From positions 51,001-115,000 of the forward strand of contig OX457040.1 of NCBI GenBank assembly GCA_949752735.1: a DNA stretch of 64,000 nt. Direction: 5' to 3'. Below are positions 45,522 to 58,569 of the stretch, piece by piece; positions within the stretch are counted from its first letter, which is position 1, and the number at the start of each line of letters is the position of its first letter. A program made the position numbers and the translations under genes. Under the pieces are notes generated by a model. That model was not told where the DNA came from and ran no database searches. It saw only the letters and a program-made list of their open reading frames with translations. Origin of the DNA: Lumbricus terrestris. Lineage: Eukaryota > Annelida > Clitellata > Crassiclitellata > Lumbricidae.

Positions 45522-45698
45522 CTACGACTGGACATTGTAGGCCTATATTAGAGACCAGTGTAGTAGCCTAGAACCAATCAGAACGCTTAACAATAGGAAT
45601 ATTATCTTTGTGAATGTTCATAGGCCTAATAGATCTAGATATCCTACTCAAATCTTGCAGCGAGTGCGCACTCAAAGTACTCTGTTCGTGGTGGTAGT

Positions 45699-45806
45699 TT
45701 ACGTGACTAATTCATTATTTCTACTTTACGTGACTAGTTCATTATTTCTACTTTACGTGACTAGTTCATTATTTCTACTTTACGTGACTAGTTCATTATT
45801 TCTGCT
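45699..45806. repeat. 27-bp tandem repeat
   Basis: Four copies of TTTACGTGACTAGTTCATTA + TTTCTAC, immediately upstream of the first neurexin exon recognised. The rest of 45522-45943 shows nothing. Confidence 0.95.
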
Positions 45807-45943
45807 TCCTTTCTTATTTTGGGATTGTTGATCCATAACTTGTGTAGTAGGCTAATATTGCGTCGTTCTTTCTCGACCTATAAAACATTAAGTGACTGAA
45901 TTCTTGTTAAATGTTGCTTACGTAACCGTAAAATGAATTATAG

Positions 45944-46170
45944 ATCGTGAATTTAAAGACTCTGGCAACAATGACGTCATCAACGGAGATGACGCGTCAT
46001 CTGCGTCTAAGAGCAACGACACGAACGTCATCGTCACTCCAGGAAATGACGTCACGGAAGAACGCTTTTTCTTCGATGGCGCTGTTCGATTTCCGTTCAT
46101 GTTCACAACTTCCGGTGCTTATATTGTTACGAAGATGAAATTCTACGCAACGTTTAGCATCTATTTCAAG
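45944..46170 (+). CDS. NRXN: Alpha-neurexin exon: start of LNS5
   Basis: An open plus-strand exon. It ends TATTTCAAG at donor GTGAAC (46171), phase 0. The acceptor is taken as AATTATAG before 45944; AATTTAAAG before 45959 gives the same phase. The end of the translation (EERFFFDGAVRFPFMFTTSG, then AYIVTKMKF and FSIYFK) aligns without long gaps to the start of vertebrate neurexin LNS5 (NARFGFRN...PVTFKTKSSY...HLFFQF, recalled from family knowledge). Joined to the next exon it completes the first strands of the domain. The upstream part (NNDVINGDDASSASKSNDTN) is Asp/Ser/Asn-rich and longer than in vertebrates. Neurexins are presynaptic cell-surface receptors. No preceding exon is recognised; it should lie further upstream, beyond repeats or outside the window. 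Confidence 0.75.
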
Positions 46171-46324
46171 GTGAACATGCGCCTCCTCGATTTTGGGGTC
46201 TGCGTAACAGAACAATTATTATTATTGTGGTGTTTATCGTTTCTTGTCGTTCCGTACAATTCCTTATTTCTTGTTGAACCGAGATTTACAACATTTAACA
46301 ATTCTTATTCATTCATTCCGAAAA

Positions 46325-46562
46325 CTTATATAGCGCCCCTTCAAGAAGTCTACTCAGAGGCGCTCCCAGTCCAGCCACAGCTAAAAAGATAGGTCTTGAG
46401 CAACTTGTAGAAAGCAGGTAAATTATTCCGAGGTAGTAAGCGTAGTGCAAGTGGGAGCCCATTCCACGTGGACGGGCCAACAACCGAGAAGGCTCGACGC
46501 TGTCTGGAGAGTACGACGCGCATTATATTTGCGCATGTCATGTCATGTCGCCGTCGTCGCAT
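46325..46562 (-). pseudogene. CR1-like LINE 3' end in neurexin intron
   Basis: Minus-strand copy: RQRRAFSVVGPSTWNGLPLA, then LRLLPRN and the 3' end GGAGCGCCTCTGAGTAGA with GGGGCGCTATATAAG. It is closely related to the fragment at 41072-41712. It lies in the intron between the two LNS5 exons. Confidence 0.85.
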
Positions 46563-47393
46563 CGCGACGGTTGGCTACATGAATGGATCTTTAATGCCCA
46601 GAGTCTTCTGTCCCTTGTCGCGCTCATTAAGTCAGAGCCTACAGGTCCTGTCCAGTCCAGAACGTTGTCGATCCAAGATATCCTCGGCCTTCCTCGTCCT
46701 CAGTTCCCCTCCACAAAACCCGTCATGGTGCTGCTTTCGATGCTATCATTTTGCTGTCTCATACTATGACGAAAATACCGTATCGAAGTTTTCGAATTTT
46801 GGTGTGGGCCAATAGTCCTCTTCTGGCTCCCGCTGACACATACACCTGTTCGTTGGTCATCATTTTTGTCCATGGAATTCTCAGCAGCTTTCTGATACAC
46901 TTGTTCTCAAATTGAATGCTTGAACTCAAGCGTATTCAAACATTCAATTCATATGCGCATGCAAGTGACATAAAACACAACTCGGGTCCTCTGCTCGTCG
47001 TATAATAATATTATTATTATAGAGATAACAATAATTTATATCTATAAGAAAGGATATTGATATCTTTGTGCAGAATGCACGCTCACAGTTTTGCAGCTAC
47101 TGACCTGAAACATTGCATATAGATAAACGTTTACCCAGACCATCCAAATAAGCAATTTTCAGCTCTTTAGTCACTTTAAATCTCGAAATATAGACATTTT
47201 AAATTTCGCTGTGTTACTGTAAGCGGTATATCGCTGCAATTGCTAAGCCGTATTTTAATCGTTTTTCAGTAACGGCCTGCCGCCTGTTGCCGTTGACGTC
47301 ATTTTGACGTCATTTTCCGCCGAGCTTAGCATGAAAATCATACGCTGTATCCTGTATATGCAGACTGGTGCTGTTTGTTTGGATGTGGTGCAG

Positions 47394-47889
47394 CTGAAGA
47401 CAACGCAGTCGACTGGGTTGATTCTCTTCAGTGGCCTTGGATCAGACAAAGACTTCTTGGCTGTTGAACTTTACTCTGGTCATCTTCGCTATGTCTTCGA
47501 CGTCGGCAGCGGAACTCGACTGATCGAGGACCGACTTCCGGTGTCCCTCAACGACAACCAATGGCACGACGTGACCATCCTCAGACCGAGCATCAACCAA
47601 CACTTGTTGCGAGTGGACACAATGGTCAGTTCGGACAGTCTACCCGATTCGCGATCTGTCCACTACGATCTGCCGGACGATGACCTCTACGTCGGTGGTC
47701 TGCCTCGCCAGTTCTTCGGTCGTCTTCCACGTCAGGTCAAATCGCATCAGGGATTCCAGGGCTGTCTGGCTTCCGTTGACCTGGATGGAGTCAAGTGGAC
47801 ACTCGCCGCTGCCGCCGCCGCCGCCGGGGAGTCTCGACTCGAAGTAGTTCCGGAGGAGCACAAGAGCAACGTCCTCGATGGATGTGAAG
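47394..47889 (+). CDS. NRXN: Alpha-neurexin exon: body of LNS5
   Basis: A 496-nt exon, acceptor GGATGTGGTGCAG before 47394 (phase 0), donor GTCATC at 47890 (phase 1, a weak match to the donor consensus). It encodes LKTTQSTGLILFSG, DFLAVELYSGHLRYVFDVGS, LNDNQWHDVTILR, DLYVGGLPRQF and GFQGCLASVDLDG, ending in DGCEG. All are hallmarks of neurexin LNS5 (family pattern LKTT..GLIL...GHLHYVFDLGSG...LNDNQWH...GFQGCLASVDLNG). LNS domains are beta-sandwich laminin-G folds that bind partners through the loops around a calcium site. A run of seven alanines from GCC repeats near 47810 is specific to this gene. Phase 1 at the end is retained by the next exon. Confidence 0.93.
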
Positions 47890-48239
47890 GTCATCATTAG
47901 TCTTAACATCAACGCTATCGGAAAACTCATAATAGATCTCCTCATTTCAAAGCATTATTCCAAGCTAAGCTCAGGGCTTAAAGCCAAGGAATCTGAGCAG
48001 GCAAAGTCGAAGTATAGAAAGCTATGTATTACATGTGGCTAGGGCATCAGTTAAAAAGGACAAACAGAATTGGTTGGAAAAACAGTGCGGTGACATCAAA
48101 AAATAGATCTATGCATGAGGATATAAAACATGGAAAGTGTTTAAAATAATCAAGAGTATTATAACTACGAAATGGCAGCAAAGCGAGTTATATAGCGAGA
48201 CGGATGGAAAAAACTGCTGGAAGAACTGACTCCACCAAC

Positions 48240-48880
48240 TGATATTGATGAGAGTGATGGCATTCTTTATGAAGAAGTGGAAAAGGCAGTGAATCACTTG
48301 AGGAAAATAGAAGCCCCGGAACCGATGGAATAACAGGAGAAATTATAAAACCCCGAGTGAAGGACATGATAAAGGCAATCCATGAATTATGTAAACAAGT
48401 TTGGCATGAAGGAATAATGCCGGAGGAATGGACAAGGCCTGTTACTTGTAATAATACCTAAGAAAGGAGACTTAAGAACCATTTTAAACCGCATGACGAG
48501 AGTGCTCGTGCTAATTATTCTGCTGAGTCGGCTGAAGGCAGAAACAGAGGAATACATGAGAGACGAGGAGCAGGCAGTAGGCAGAAAGGACAGAAGCACA
48601 GTTCAACAGATTCTGATGCTGAGATTAATTGCAAAAAAGATCAAAAGAAAAAAAACAGGCTTCGTTATAATTGCTTTGTAGATTTCCAAAAGGCATTTGA
48701 TTCCATCAAACACGACGTGACATGGGCAATACTGAAATCATGTGGAGTAGGAAAAAGAGTGATAGAAATATTGAAGAGCAGTGGAGAAAGATCACAGTCT
48801 GCAGTTAAAGTGAGACGGGAAATAGATTACATCAAGGACTGGTGCAATCAAGACCTATACAGCTTAACTATTATCTGCAC
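48240..48880 (+). pseudogene. LINE reverse transcriptase relic in neurexin intron
   Basis: Plus-strand fragments in several frames. EEVEKAVNHLRKIEAPG and GITGEIIKPRVKDMIKAIHE come first, then HEGIMPEEWTRPV and a PKKGDLR-like block. EEQAVGRKDRSTVQQILMLR, DFQKAFDSIKHD and GVGKRVIEILKS follow. This is the finger-to-palm part of a non-LTR reverse transcriptase, of a type different from the CR1 copies. Frameshifts and deletions show it is dead. It ends before a GAT microsatellite. Confidence 0.8.
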
Positions 48881-48944
48881 AGGATCGGGGACTAGGGAAA
48901 ATGGTTATGAAATGTGCATTGGACACCTGCGGACTTTCAGCACA

Positions 48945-49411
<467 letters not shown>

Positions 49412-49616
49412 GAAGGGGACTGCCTGAGGATGGGACTAACCGTGGGAGAGGCGACACGGAGAGCACAGGACAGGGACTGGAGGCTATCCATAAAGGAGCG
49501 GCTGATGCGGGCGAAAGCTTCGCCAGGGCCATAAGTCAGTAAGTCAGTCATGTCGATCGGCATGAACTTATGTGGACTTATGTTTATGATTTAAATTTGA
49601 AAAGATTTCAATACCT

Positions 49617-50851
49617 GGGTCTAGGACTTTACCCACCGGCCCATTACCCCCTGCCATTACCCCCCTGCCATTACCCCCCGGAGACAATTACCCCCCGCCA
49701 TTACCCCCGCCATTACCCCCCGCAATTACCCGCTAGTTGTAGTGCTAATTATGTAGGCACTTAGCGCCTATTAACAATTAGAACCAGTAAATTCGCACCT
49801 TATTCACGCAGTTTGTACCATGGCTGAAATATTCTTGCTTAAATGGAAGCCGGATTGAAGAAAATAGTCTTGCTTAACTGGAAGCTGGATTGAAGAAAAT
49901 ATTCTTGCTTAAATGGAAGCTGGATGAATGAAAACAGTCTTGCTTAAATGGAAGCTGGATTGAATAAAATATTCTTGCTTAAATGGAAGCTGGAGTGAAG
50001 AACATATTCTTGCTTAAATGGATACTGGAGTGAAGAAAATATTTTTGCTTAAATGGAAGCTGGATGAATGGAAACAGTCTTGCTTAAATGGAAGCTGGAT
50101 TGAAGAAAAAATTCTTGCTTAAATGGAAGCTGGAGTGAAGAAAATATTCTTGCTTAAATGGATACTGGAGTGAAGAAAATATTTTTGCTTAAATGGAAGC
50201 TGGATGAATGGAAACAGTCTTGCTTAAATGGAAGCTGGATTGAAGAAAATATTCTTGCTTAAATGGATGCTGGAGTGAAGCAAATATTCTGGCTTAAATT
50301 GGAGCTGGATTGATGAAAAATAACAGTAATTTAAATGGAAGTAGGATTGGAAATAGTCTTGCTTAACTGGAAGCTGGAGTGAAGAAAATATTCTTGCTTA
50401 AATGGAAGCTAGATTGAAGAAAATATTCTTGCTTAAATGGAAGCTGGAGTGAAGCAAATATTCTGGCTTAAATTGGAGCTGGATTGATGAAAAATAACAG
50501 TAATTTAAATGGAAGTAGGATTGGAAATAGTCTTGCTTAACTGGAAGCTGGAGTGAAGAAAATATTCTTGCTTAAATGGAAGCTGGATTGAAGAAAATAT
50601 TCTTGCTTAAATGGAAGCTGGATTGAAGAAAATATTCTGGCTTAAATTGGATCTGGACTGATGAAAAATAATAGTAATTTAAATGGAAGTTGGATTGATA
50701 TTTGGAAAATAAACTCCGTTTATATGATTTGTCTTCCATCTATGGAGGTAATGACGGGGGGGGGTAATGGCAGGGGTAATTGTCTCCGGGGGGTATTGGC
50801 AGGGGGGTAATGGCAAGGGGGTAATGGGCCGGGGGGTAAAGTCCGGATACC
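49617..50851. mobile_element. Foldback-like element C in neurexin intron
   Basis: Left end GGGTCTAGGACTTTACCC followed by CCATTACCCCCC iterons (49617-49735). The right end (50743-50851) is the inverted complement. The order of variants is mirrored, including an odd GGAGACAATTACC unit on both sides, so this is a true long terminal inverted repeat. CAATACCT flanks both sides (49609-49616 and 50852-50859), a perfect 8-bp target duplication. The interior (49830-50700) is a 35-bp minisatellite, ATTCTTGCTTAAATGGAAGC + TGGATTGAAGAAAAT, with about 25 copies. It shares AAATGGAAGCTGGAT with elements A and B. The outermost GRGTCTAGGAC is shared with element A. No coding capacity. Confidence 0.85.
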
Positions 50852-50979
50852 CAATACCTTTAGTTTTTATGAATTTATTATTAAACCAAACTTATAAGAA
50901 AAAAATAACTGTGGTAGATCAATGTTACTTATACCAATTAAATTGGCTTAATTATAAAGTTGTGTTATATGCAGATTAA

Positions 50980-51265
50980 ACATCAGGCTACCAAGCTTTT
51001 TTTGTAACATGAACTATCAAGGGGGGGTTACCACCCCACCCCGGATTTTGGGTTTGGTTTGAGATATCATAACTTGCAATACACCATTGGATAGAGCATT
51101 CATTTCTGCACAAAATGGTATATTTAGGTTTAAAAATATATGAATATACCTCGAAATTATACAATTTTTACCTGGGGACCCTTTGATTCCACAAACGTGT
51201 ACTTATGCATGGACAGAATATTAGATTCTTTGTGTTTTGAACATGTGTGCTAGCAATTATGTATG

Positions 51266-51299
<34 letters not shown>

Positions 51300-52327
51300 T
51301 GTATGTATGTATGTATGTATGTATGTATGTATGTATGTATGTATGTATGTATGTATGTATGTATGTATGTATGTATGTATGCATGCATGCATGCATGCAT
51401 GCATGTATGTATGTATGTATGTATGTATGTATGTATGTATGTATGTATGTATGCATGTATGTGTGTGTATGTATGTATGTATGTATGCATGTGTGTATGA
51501 ATGTATGTTTGTAAATATATATGTATATAATTTATGAATGTATGTACGAAAGCATGCGTGCGTGCATATATGTAATTATGTATGCATGTATATTTGTATG
51601 CATGTATATTTGTATGCATGTATGTATGCATGTATGCATATATGTATGTATGTATATATGCATGCATGTATGCATGTTAGTATGCATGCATGTATGCATA
51701 CATACATGTATGTTAGCAATATGCATGTATGTATGCATTAGAAGCTGACAAAGTTTACACCGAAATATCGATATGCGTTGCAAAAAAACCCAAGTTTTTC
51801 ACACATTTTAATTTTTGTGAGCACCTCCGGTCATCAAAAGTCAAATTAATTGATATGACAAAATAGCCTATGTGCCCTCTATAAAATGGCATAATTTATT
51901 TTTCTTAAAAAATAAATTATGGATACGTTATAATAGAAAAAACATGAAATTTTTACGAAAATAAACCTATTTATATATATTTTAATTTATTTTGAGCACT
52001 TCCGGTTGTCAAAAAATAACTCAATCAGCACCAAAATGCAGCCCCACATTCCCTCTATAGAATGGTATAATTTGTGTCCCTTAATGTTAAATGACGATAA
52101 GATATAGCTGATAATCTATGGGGGTGGTATCCACCCCTCCTGGTACCTCGGGTATATCGGGTATAACTTTTGAACGGTATGGAGTATCATGAAAAATTTT
52201 ACCTCAAAATGTGTGCAAATGAACCCTCTACAGCTACCTAACATGTCAAAATTTTATTCGAAACGAAACAAGAATTATTTGGGAAAAACCTAGGGGTGGC
52301 AACCACCCCCCCTTGGTGGCCCGAGGG
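50980..52327. mobile_element. Complete TTAA MITE with TATG core
   Basis: TTAA at 50976-50979 and 52328-52331 flanks both ends. The ends read CATCAGGCTACCAAG on the left (after one A) and, inward on the right, CCCTCGGGCCACCAAG. A subterminal GGGTGGTTRCCACCCC-type motif is present at both ends. A TATG/GCATG microsatellite fills 51263-51740. Fragments at 3031-3433, 11442-12041 and 34490-34676 are the same family. TTAA duplications are typical of piggyBac-type elements. No transposase. It lies in the neurexin intron before EGF3. Confidence 0.85.
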
Positions 52328-52715
52328 TTAAGATAAAACTGCATAAGCAAGGTTTTTAAGCTTAAAATGACGTTTCAGATGCAACAAAGGCAAATTATTT
52401 TCCGTTTCCGTTTTTTGTCATTTTTTGTCATCTTTTATTTTTTCGGAAAACACTTTTTTCCGTTTTTTATTTTATTTTCATCGTTTTTTAACATCTATGC
52501 TAAGAATGTGATAGAATGACAGACCCTAAGGACCCCAGTAGATAGACCTCCACCAATTGGCAATTGCCCATGTATAAGCAATATAACAGGCTGTTCTGGT
52601 AAGAGCATATGTTGTGTGCATCGGGCTTTCGTCTGCCACCATCATCCTCATCTTCATCATCATCGTCAGAGCGCAGCGCCTCTCATCCTCCTCCTCTTCC
52701 TCTTGTTGACTGTAG

Positions 52716-52835
52716 GTCCGACGGCCGAATGCTCGGCAACGTCCTGTGACAATGGAGGAATCTGCAGGCAACAATGGAACTCGGTCACTTGTGACTGTGA
52801 GATGACGTCATTCACCGGGGAGAAGTGCGCTCAAG
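52716..52835 (+). CDS. NRXN: Alpha-neurexin exon: EGF3
   Basis: A 120-nt exon, acceptor TTGACTGTAG before 52716, donor GTGAGT at 52836, phase 1 at both ends. It encodes one EGF-like domain with six cysteines: CSATSCDNGGICRQQWNS then VTCDCEMTSFTGEKC. NGGICRQQWNS and CDC.MTSF.G match the vertebrate EGF3 pattern (NQGVCLQQW...CDCSMTSFSG). In alpha-neurexins this domain links LNS5 and LNS6, and the exon order agrees. The symmetric phase means it could be skipped without a frame change, but no evidence for skipping is seen. Confidence 0.95.
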
Positions 52836-52855
52836 GTGAGTGTGGCCCACTTATG

Positions 52856-53690
52856 AAAGGACGGATCGATGGATGGACGGATAAACGGATGGACGGACGG
52901 ATAAACGGATGGACGGACGGATAAACGGATGGGCGGACGGATAAATGAATGGACGGGCGGATAAACGGATGGGCGGAGGGATAAACGGATGGGCGGACGG
53001 ATAAACGGATGGACGGACGGATAAACGGATGGGCGGAGGGATAAACGGATGGATGGACGGATAAACGGATGGACGGACGGATAAACGGATGGGCGGAGGG
53101 ATAAACGGGTGGGCGGACGGATAAACGGATGGACGGACGGATAAACGGATGGGCGGACGGATAAACGGATGGACGGACGGATAAACGGATGGACGGACGG
53201 ATAAATGGATGGGCGGAGGGATAAACGGATGAACGGACGGATAAACGGATGGTCGGACGGATAAACGGATGGGCGGAGGGATAAACGGATGGACGGACGG
53301 ATAAATGGATGGACGGACGAATAAACGGATGGATGGACGGACGGATGAACGGACGGATGGATGGACGGATGGACGGACGGGTGGGTGGACGGATGGACGG
53401 ATGGACAACGGTTGGGCGGAGGACGGATTGACGGAAGGACGGATGGACAGACGGATGGATGGACGGATGGATGGACGGACGGGTGGGTGGACGGATGGAC
53501 GGATGGACGGAAGGACGGATGGACGGATGGACAACGGTTGGGCGGAGGACGGATTGACGGAAGGACGGATGGACAGACGGATGGATGGACGGATGGATGG
53601 ACGGACGGGTGGGTGGACGGATGGACGGATGGACGGAAGGACGGATGGACGGATGGACGGACGGAGGGACGGTGTGGAAGACAAACAGAA
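52856..53690. repeat. 20-bp minisatellite in neurexin intron
   Basis: Begins 20 bp after the EGF3 donor. The first ~480 bp are GGATGGACGGACGGATAAAC-type units. From about 53400 two ~145-bp higher-order copies follow, each containing ACAACGGTTGGGCGGAGGAC. Confidence 0.97.
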
Positions 53691-54149
53691 ATTCAAGAGT
53701 GTCGCTATAGCAACTGGCTGGCCTATTATACGCCGCGTTCAGTCGCGTTACTAAAGCAACTGGTGTTAGTGTTGCTGTCGATGGCGAACGTCACTGTGGA
53801 GATAAGAGAGAGACAGACGGACAGACAGACGGACATACAGACATACAGACAGACAGACAGAGTGTTTTGTGTGTAATCAGATGGCCTTAAATGCTATTTA
53901 TGATGCGCCTCTATAGATAGAGGAGCGTTTAGGTGGCAGACGTCGGACTGTAGATGGCATCGCTTGTTCTGATGTTGCCACTCCTTTCTGTCGCGCAACG
54001 CAGATCTTCATGACCCTCCACAGCTGCACATGCAACATGGCAATCGTATGTCCTATTAAGCAAATCGCGGCCCTCAACTCACATTGATTTGCTTGCAATT
54101 CCAATAATAGCTTTCCACAAGAGGCCTTTTGCTTCATCTGATATATTCT

Positions 54150-54318
54150 ATATATAGATATATTTGTTCATAATTATACATAATTGTTTATATATATTTG
54201 TTTATATATATATTTGTTTATATATATAGATATATTTGTTTATATATATATAGATATATTTGTGTATATATATTTGTTTATATATATATGTATATATTTG
54301 TTTTTATATGTATATGTA
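54150..54318. repeat. TATATATTTGTT repeat
   Basis: Imperfect AT-rich tandem repeat that continues at 56568-56640 on the other side of the inverted-repeat element 54319-56567. Confidence 0.85.
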
Positions 54319-56567
54319 TTAGAGTGGTCCAAAAAAATGAACATTGAAATATATGAAAGGCATGTTGTTTTTTCTGTACATCTGGTACAAAAAACCCACA
54401 GTGCAAAATATTAAGACCCTGTGACTCTATCTTCAGGTCACTCACTGCTGTCAAAGTTTTGACATACTAACTACATTGTAAACACTGCAATATAACTGGT
54501 AGGCCTCCAGTCAACGAGCACTGAGCCTTCCATTTTTGCTGTTAGCAATATTATTGAATTGCCAGCATGAAAAGCAGCTGCAATTAGTGTTTAATTGACT
54601 GCCATGCAGTGTCTAATAAAAACTATCTAAGAATGCTGTCATTCTTAATGTCATTCACAATGTCGGTTCAGAAAGTCGAATTTGACCACGAAGATTATAT
54701 ACGATGAAGCTTCGCCAACTAGACTAATGCTTAGTGTCTTCGCTCTTCGTCAGCAACTCATTGAAGGTGCTGACTGTTGCAACTAATCTCAGAAATCTCT
54801 CTGCCACATCATTCATGACTTGGTCTGTAGGCCTACTTAGGAGGAAGATCCAACAACGTCTCCTTGATACAAAAAGATTTCATAAACCTCCGGCTCTCTG
54901 TTATTTCCTCTCCTTTTTTCCCTTAGGAACCTACCTCTTGCATTCTAGGTTCTTCTTCTTTACGTGTGTCTTGATTATTTCTTTTCTCATTCATTAACTG
55001 CTTCTTGGAGAAAAATAAGAACCCAGCAAGGTCAATTTCTAAATACCAGAAATGACAAATGAAATTAGTAAATGCCGCCTTAGTGATCTTCTTATTTGCA
55101 GCGTTGTGTTGGTCATCCAGGAGAGCCCAGATCCCCTGTTAGAAAATAGGCTTACAGAATCACAGTTCTGCAAGTCTTCATGACCACAATGGCTGCATCT
55201 TGGCACCTTCTGCAGTCAATTATTTCATAGCCTGAAATGCACGGACTAGCGGACTGTTATGATGAAAGACCAGTGTTGATGATAAACGTTTGAATAGCTG
55301 GATATCGGGTCCAGATGATGCAGCCATCACAACTGTGAAGACTGTATCCAATATAGACTCTGTTGCGAGATGTCTGTACAAGCTAAATGCGACAGAAGCC
55401 AACAAAATACAACACCGAACAGTTAGCAGCATCCGTAATGGATCCCATGGCGTGCTGGAAGCAGTGGAGTCAAATAACAGAACCTCAATAGGTTTTTCCC
55501 CATGTCCATTCTTCAATGATCTTGACAGCGACGTTGGTAATGCAACTCCAGTACCCAATGGAAGCTTTGGCACAGCAATGAGCTCATCGAATTTGATATT
55601 TGGACTTGAAACCAACAATTATTGACAAAAGGTCAACCGAGTGTGAGAATTGTGGAAAAATAACTGGGGTTGAACCATGGTCCACTTTTAATTGGGGTTT
55701 GAAAAACAGACTTTACTATGGGGCTCTAAGTAAGACTGGGGGCTGAAACGCCCAGTGATTCTCGCCCTGGGTCAACCTATGCGCCCTCTTCTTTCTCCTG
55801 TAAGGTCTGCTACAGTTACTTTACTATTCCAGAGTGGAACTAAGAGAACATCTTCCTTCTTGACTTCGTGGATGAAGGAATCTCTGAGATTGACGCTATA
55901 TTGGTTCGGCTGTTAACCCTGGCATGCCAAAGTGAGCTTTAAGAAATAGACTTTTGGCCATACAGTATTGGACTGCAAATAGGATGTGACTAGAAAACCT
56001 GTTAAAAATAATGCTGCGGTCCAGCGTTGAAACCATCTCAATTTATAGAACATCATGGGGCACGTGCCCTAATGCTCCCTTCGAGTCTCCTAAGGGTAGG
56101 CCTATTTAAGTGTAGGCCTGCTTATCAATGTTCTGAGAGGGACAATCAACAAATTTATGAAAATTGTTCTTGAAAACATCACTTTCCAGCCACATTAAGG
56201 TTGTCAGCAGCCCGATATTCAATATAAAAATGCACGAAAAACCATTATATTTTGAACCCCCATTTTGGGGGAGATCCCATGGTCAGATTTTTTCGGATTT
56301 TGGATATTTTATTCAGCAGCAAATTCTGAAGAAGAAACCGTTTAGAAAGCTTGTCACAATTTTTTCCAGGTCAAACTGCAAATTGCCTGGACTATCAATA
56401 TATAACCTCAAACCCCAACTTTGATGCTCGTGAGTGACCTCTAAATATTACATTTGTGGCATAAAATTTCACACAGGTACTTTTTGGACCAAAATGAACA
56501 AATGTATCAACATGCCTCAAAAATCCAAAAGAAAAATTTTTTTACATGCGATTTTGGACCAGTCTAA
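54319..56567. mobile_element. Candidate DNA transposon, unclassified
   Basis: A 2.25-kb segment with ends TTAGAGTGGTCCAAAA and, inward on the right, TTAGACTGGTCCAAAA (15 of 16 identical). It is flanked on both sides by the same TATATTTGT-type array, with TATGTA directly outside each end, consistent with insertion into that array. Interior frames such as 55290-55625 (plus) and 55220-55618 (minus) are about 110-130 codons long and resemble nothing I know. No superfamily is assigned. Confidence 0.55.
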
Positions 56568-56714
56568 TATGTATATTTGTTTATATATATATATTTGTTT
56601 TTATATGTATAATTATATTTGTTTATAATTATATATATAGATCTGTGTATAGATGGCACATGTCACTGTAATACACGTAAGAAGGGAGAGCAACACCGCT
56701 AGCGACGTCTCACT

Positions 56715-56760
56715 GACTATTATTATTATTATTATCATTATTATTATTATTAGTAGTATT

Positions 56761-56813
<53 letters not shown>

Positions 56814-57116
56814 CATTATTATTATTATTATTTAATATTATTATTATATACAGTTACGATTTGGTTTTTACATATAAATTTTAGTTTGTTTAGGGTGGCC
56901 GGTCCATGGCCCCGGGTAATCCAGACAAGGTGCCCTGGATTATTATTATTATTTATTATTATTATTATTATTATTATTTATTATTATTATTATTTATTAT
57001 TATTACTGTACGACGACAGTTTGTCCACTCCTAGGGAACGTAACACACTACGAGTCATGATTGCCACCCGTGATCATTATTGGCCGACACGGTCTCATCT
57101 GCTGAAGGTCGCTTCG

Positions 57117-57205
<89 letters not shown>

Positions 57206-57224
57206 CATCATCATCATTATCATT

Positions 57225-57313
<89 letters not shown>

Positions 57314-57315
57314 TT
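56715..57315. repeat. ATT microsatellites
   Basis: Runs of ATT/TTA at 56718-56845, 56938-57005 and 57118-57312, separated by unique sequence. Poly-Ile and poly-Tyr frames are artefacts. Confidence 0.97.
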
Positions 57316-57394
57316 ATATCGTTGACATAATCGAATGAATCGTCGCAATATTATTATCATCAGTCTCTTCTCCTTTGACGCCGCTCTTCAGTTA

Positions 57395-57810
57395 CAACGA
57401 CGACGACGACGACGACGACGACGTCTCAACCGCTGCACGCACATTCCCACACATGAACATTGAACAGTCTAATCGCTCGGCTAATTATCGTGTCTACCAG
57501 TGAGCGACCGGTTGGCGCCACATAGATGCCCCTCCTCCTCCTCCTCCTCCTCCTCCCCTCTCCTCTCCTCCTTCCCTCTCCTGTCCTCTCCTCTTCTCCT
57601 CCTCTTCTCCTTCAACTTCGGTTAATTAAATTATGGCGCTGATGTATACGGTCATCTCAACGCACAGCAGCAGCAGCAGAACAGTGCTAATGCTCATCTT
57701 CAGTTTCACCCTCTCTGCCTTTCAGTGCTTGCAGAAGAAACGCCTTCCTCCTCCTCCTCCTCCTCCTCCTCCTCCTCCTTCTCCTCCTCCTCCTCCTCCT
57801 CCTCCTCCTT
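57395..57810. repeat. GAC and CTC repeats in neurexin intron
   Basis: GAC run (57396-57422), CTC-rich stretches (57530-57612 and 57745-57822). No gene. Confidence 0.9.
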
Positions 57811-58323
57811 GCTCCTCCTCCTTCGCTCTTCATTCCAGCTCTTTCGAAACCCTTCCTCTTAGATTACGTGTCCTACTCTCTTCTAAGGCTCTACAGTCAC
57901 TGTTATTACAGTAGGCCTAACATTCTTTTTCTTCTAAACATCGACGCTATAATTAATTATTAACATCGTTTGAGTAGACTGAGCTTAGCTGTCTTTCTAC
58001 AAAGTACAAACCAGAGTTTCGCCTTTGAATCGTTATAAACACCGTTTATAATTATTTGCAGTTTTTGAACAGGTTGCATGGATCACATAAGGAAGTCAAA
58101 CTGTTGCTTTGATCATCAGATAGTATCTAATCGACGGCCTCTTCTTTGGCCACACTAAAAGACGAGTTACAGCAACGTAGGCTATTATACGTCGCATGCA
58201 GTTAACGCACTCGTTGCCTCTGGATCGTAATGAATCCGCAGTAGGTCCACGTCTTAGGCTACATTGTACCGCAACAGCTAAATTTGTGGTCTGTATACAT
58301 GCTGCGTATATCATACGTTGCAG

Positions 58324-58502
58324 ATGGCATTGCGTACGTGTTCGGATTGGTTGGCGGTGGGGGTCTCATCTCGTTCGCTGATCACGCGAGTCTCGACAGA
58401 AAGTCCGATCGTCTGGCTTTCAGGTTCTTGACAACGCAGAGAAGTTCCGTTCTTCTTCGACTGGCCAGCGCCACATCCAACGACTTCATCGAAGTCCAAC
58501 TG
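58324..58502 (+). CDS. NRXN: Alpha-neurexin exon: start of LNS6
   Basis: A 179-nt exon, acceptor CATACGTTGCAG before 58324 (phase 1), donor GTTCGT at 58503 (phase 0). It encodes AYVFGLVGGGGLISFADHAS, then DRLAFRFLTTQRSSVLLRLA and NDFIEVQL. It corresponds to the start of vertebrate LNS6 (TTYIFSKGGG.ITY...ADRLA.GFSTVQ...VLVRV...DYLEL). LNS6 is also the only LNS domain of beta-neurexin and binds neuroligin and LRRTM proteins (family knowledge). Start phase matches the EGF3 exon. Confidence 0.9.
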
Positions 58503-58569
58503 GTTCGTATAATATTATAGGCCCACAAGACACATCTCAAATAATTGTTATCAAATAAACTTGATAGTG

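Noticed and set aside
49830..50700. Regularly spaced repeats resembling a CRISPR array
   Set aside because: The units are contiguous 35-bp tandem copies with no unique spacers, inside an intron of an animal gene.
55220..55625. Opposite 110-130-codon frames as genes
   Set aside because: They overlap on opposite strands, have no recognisable motif, and lie inside a candidate transposon.
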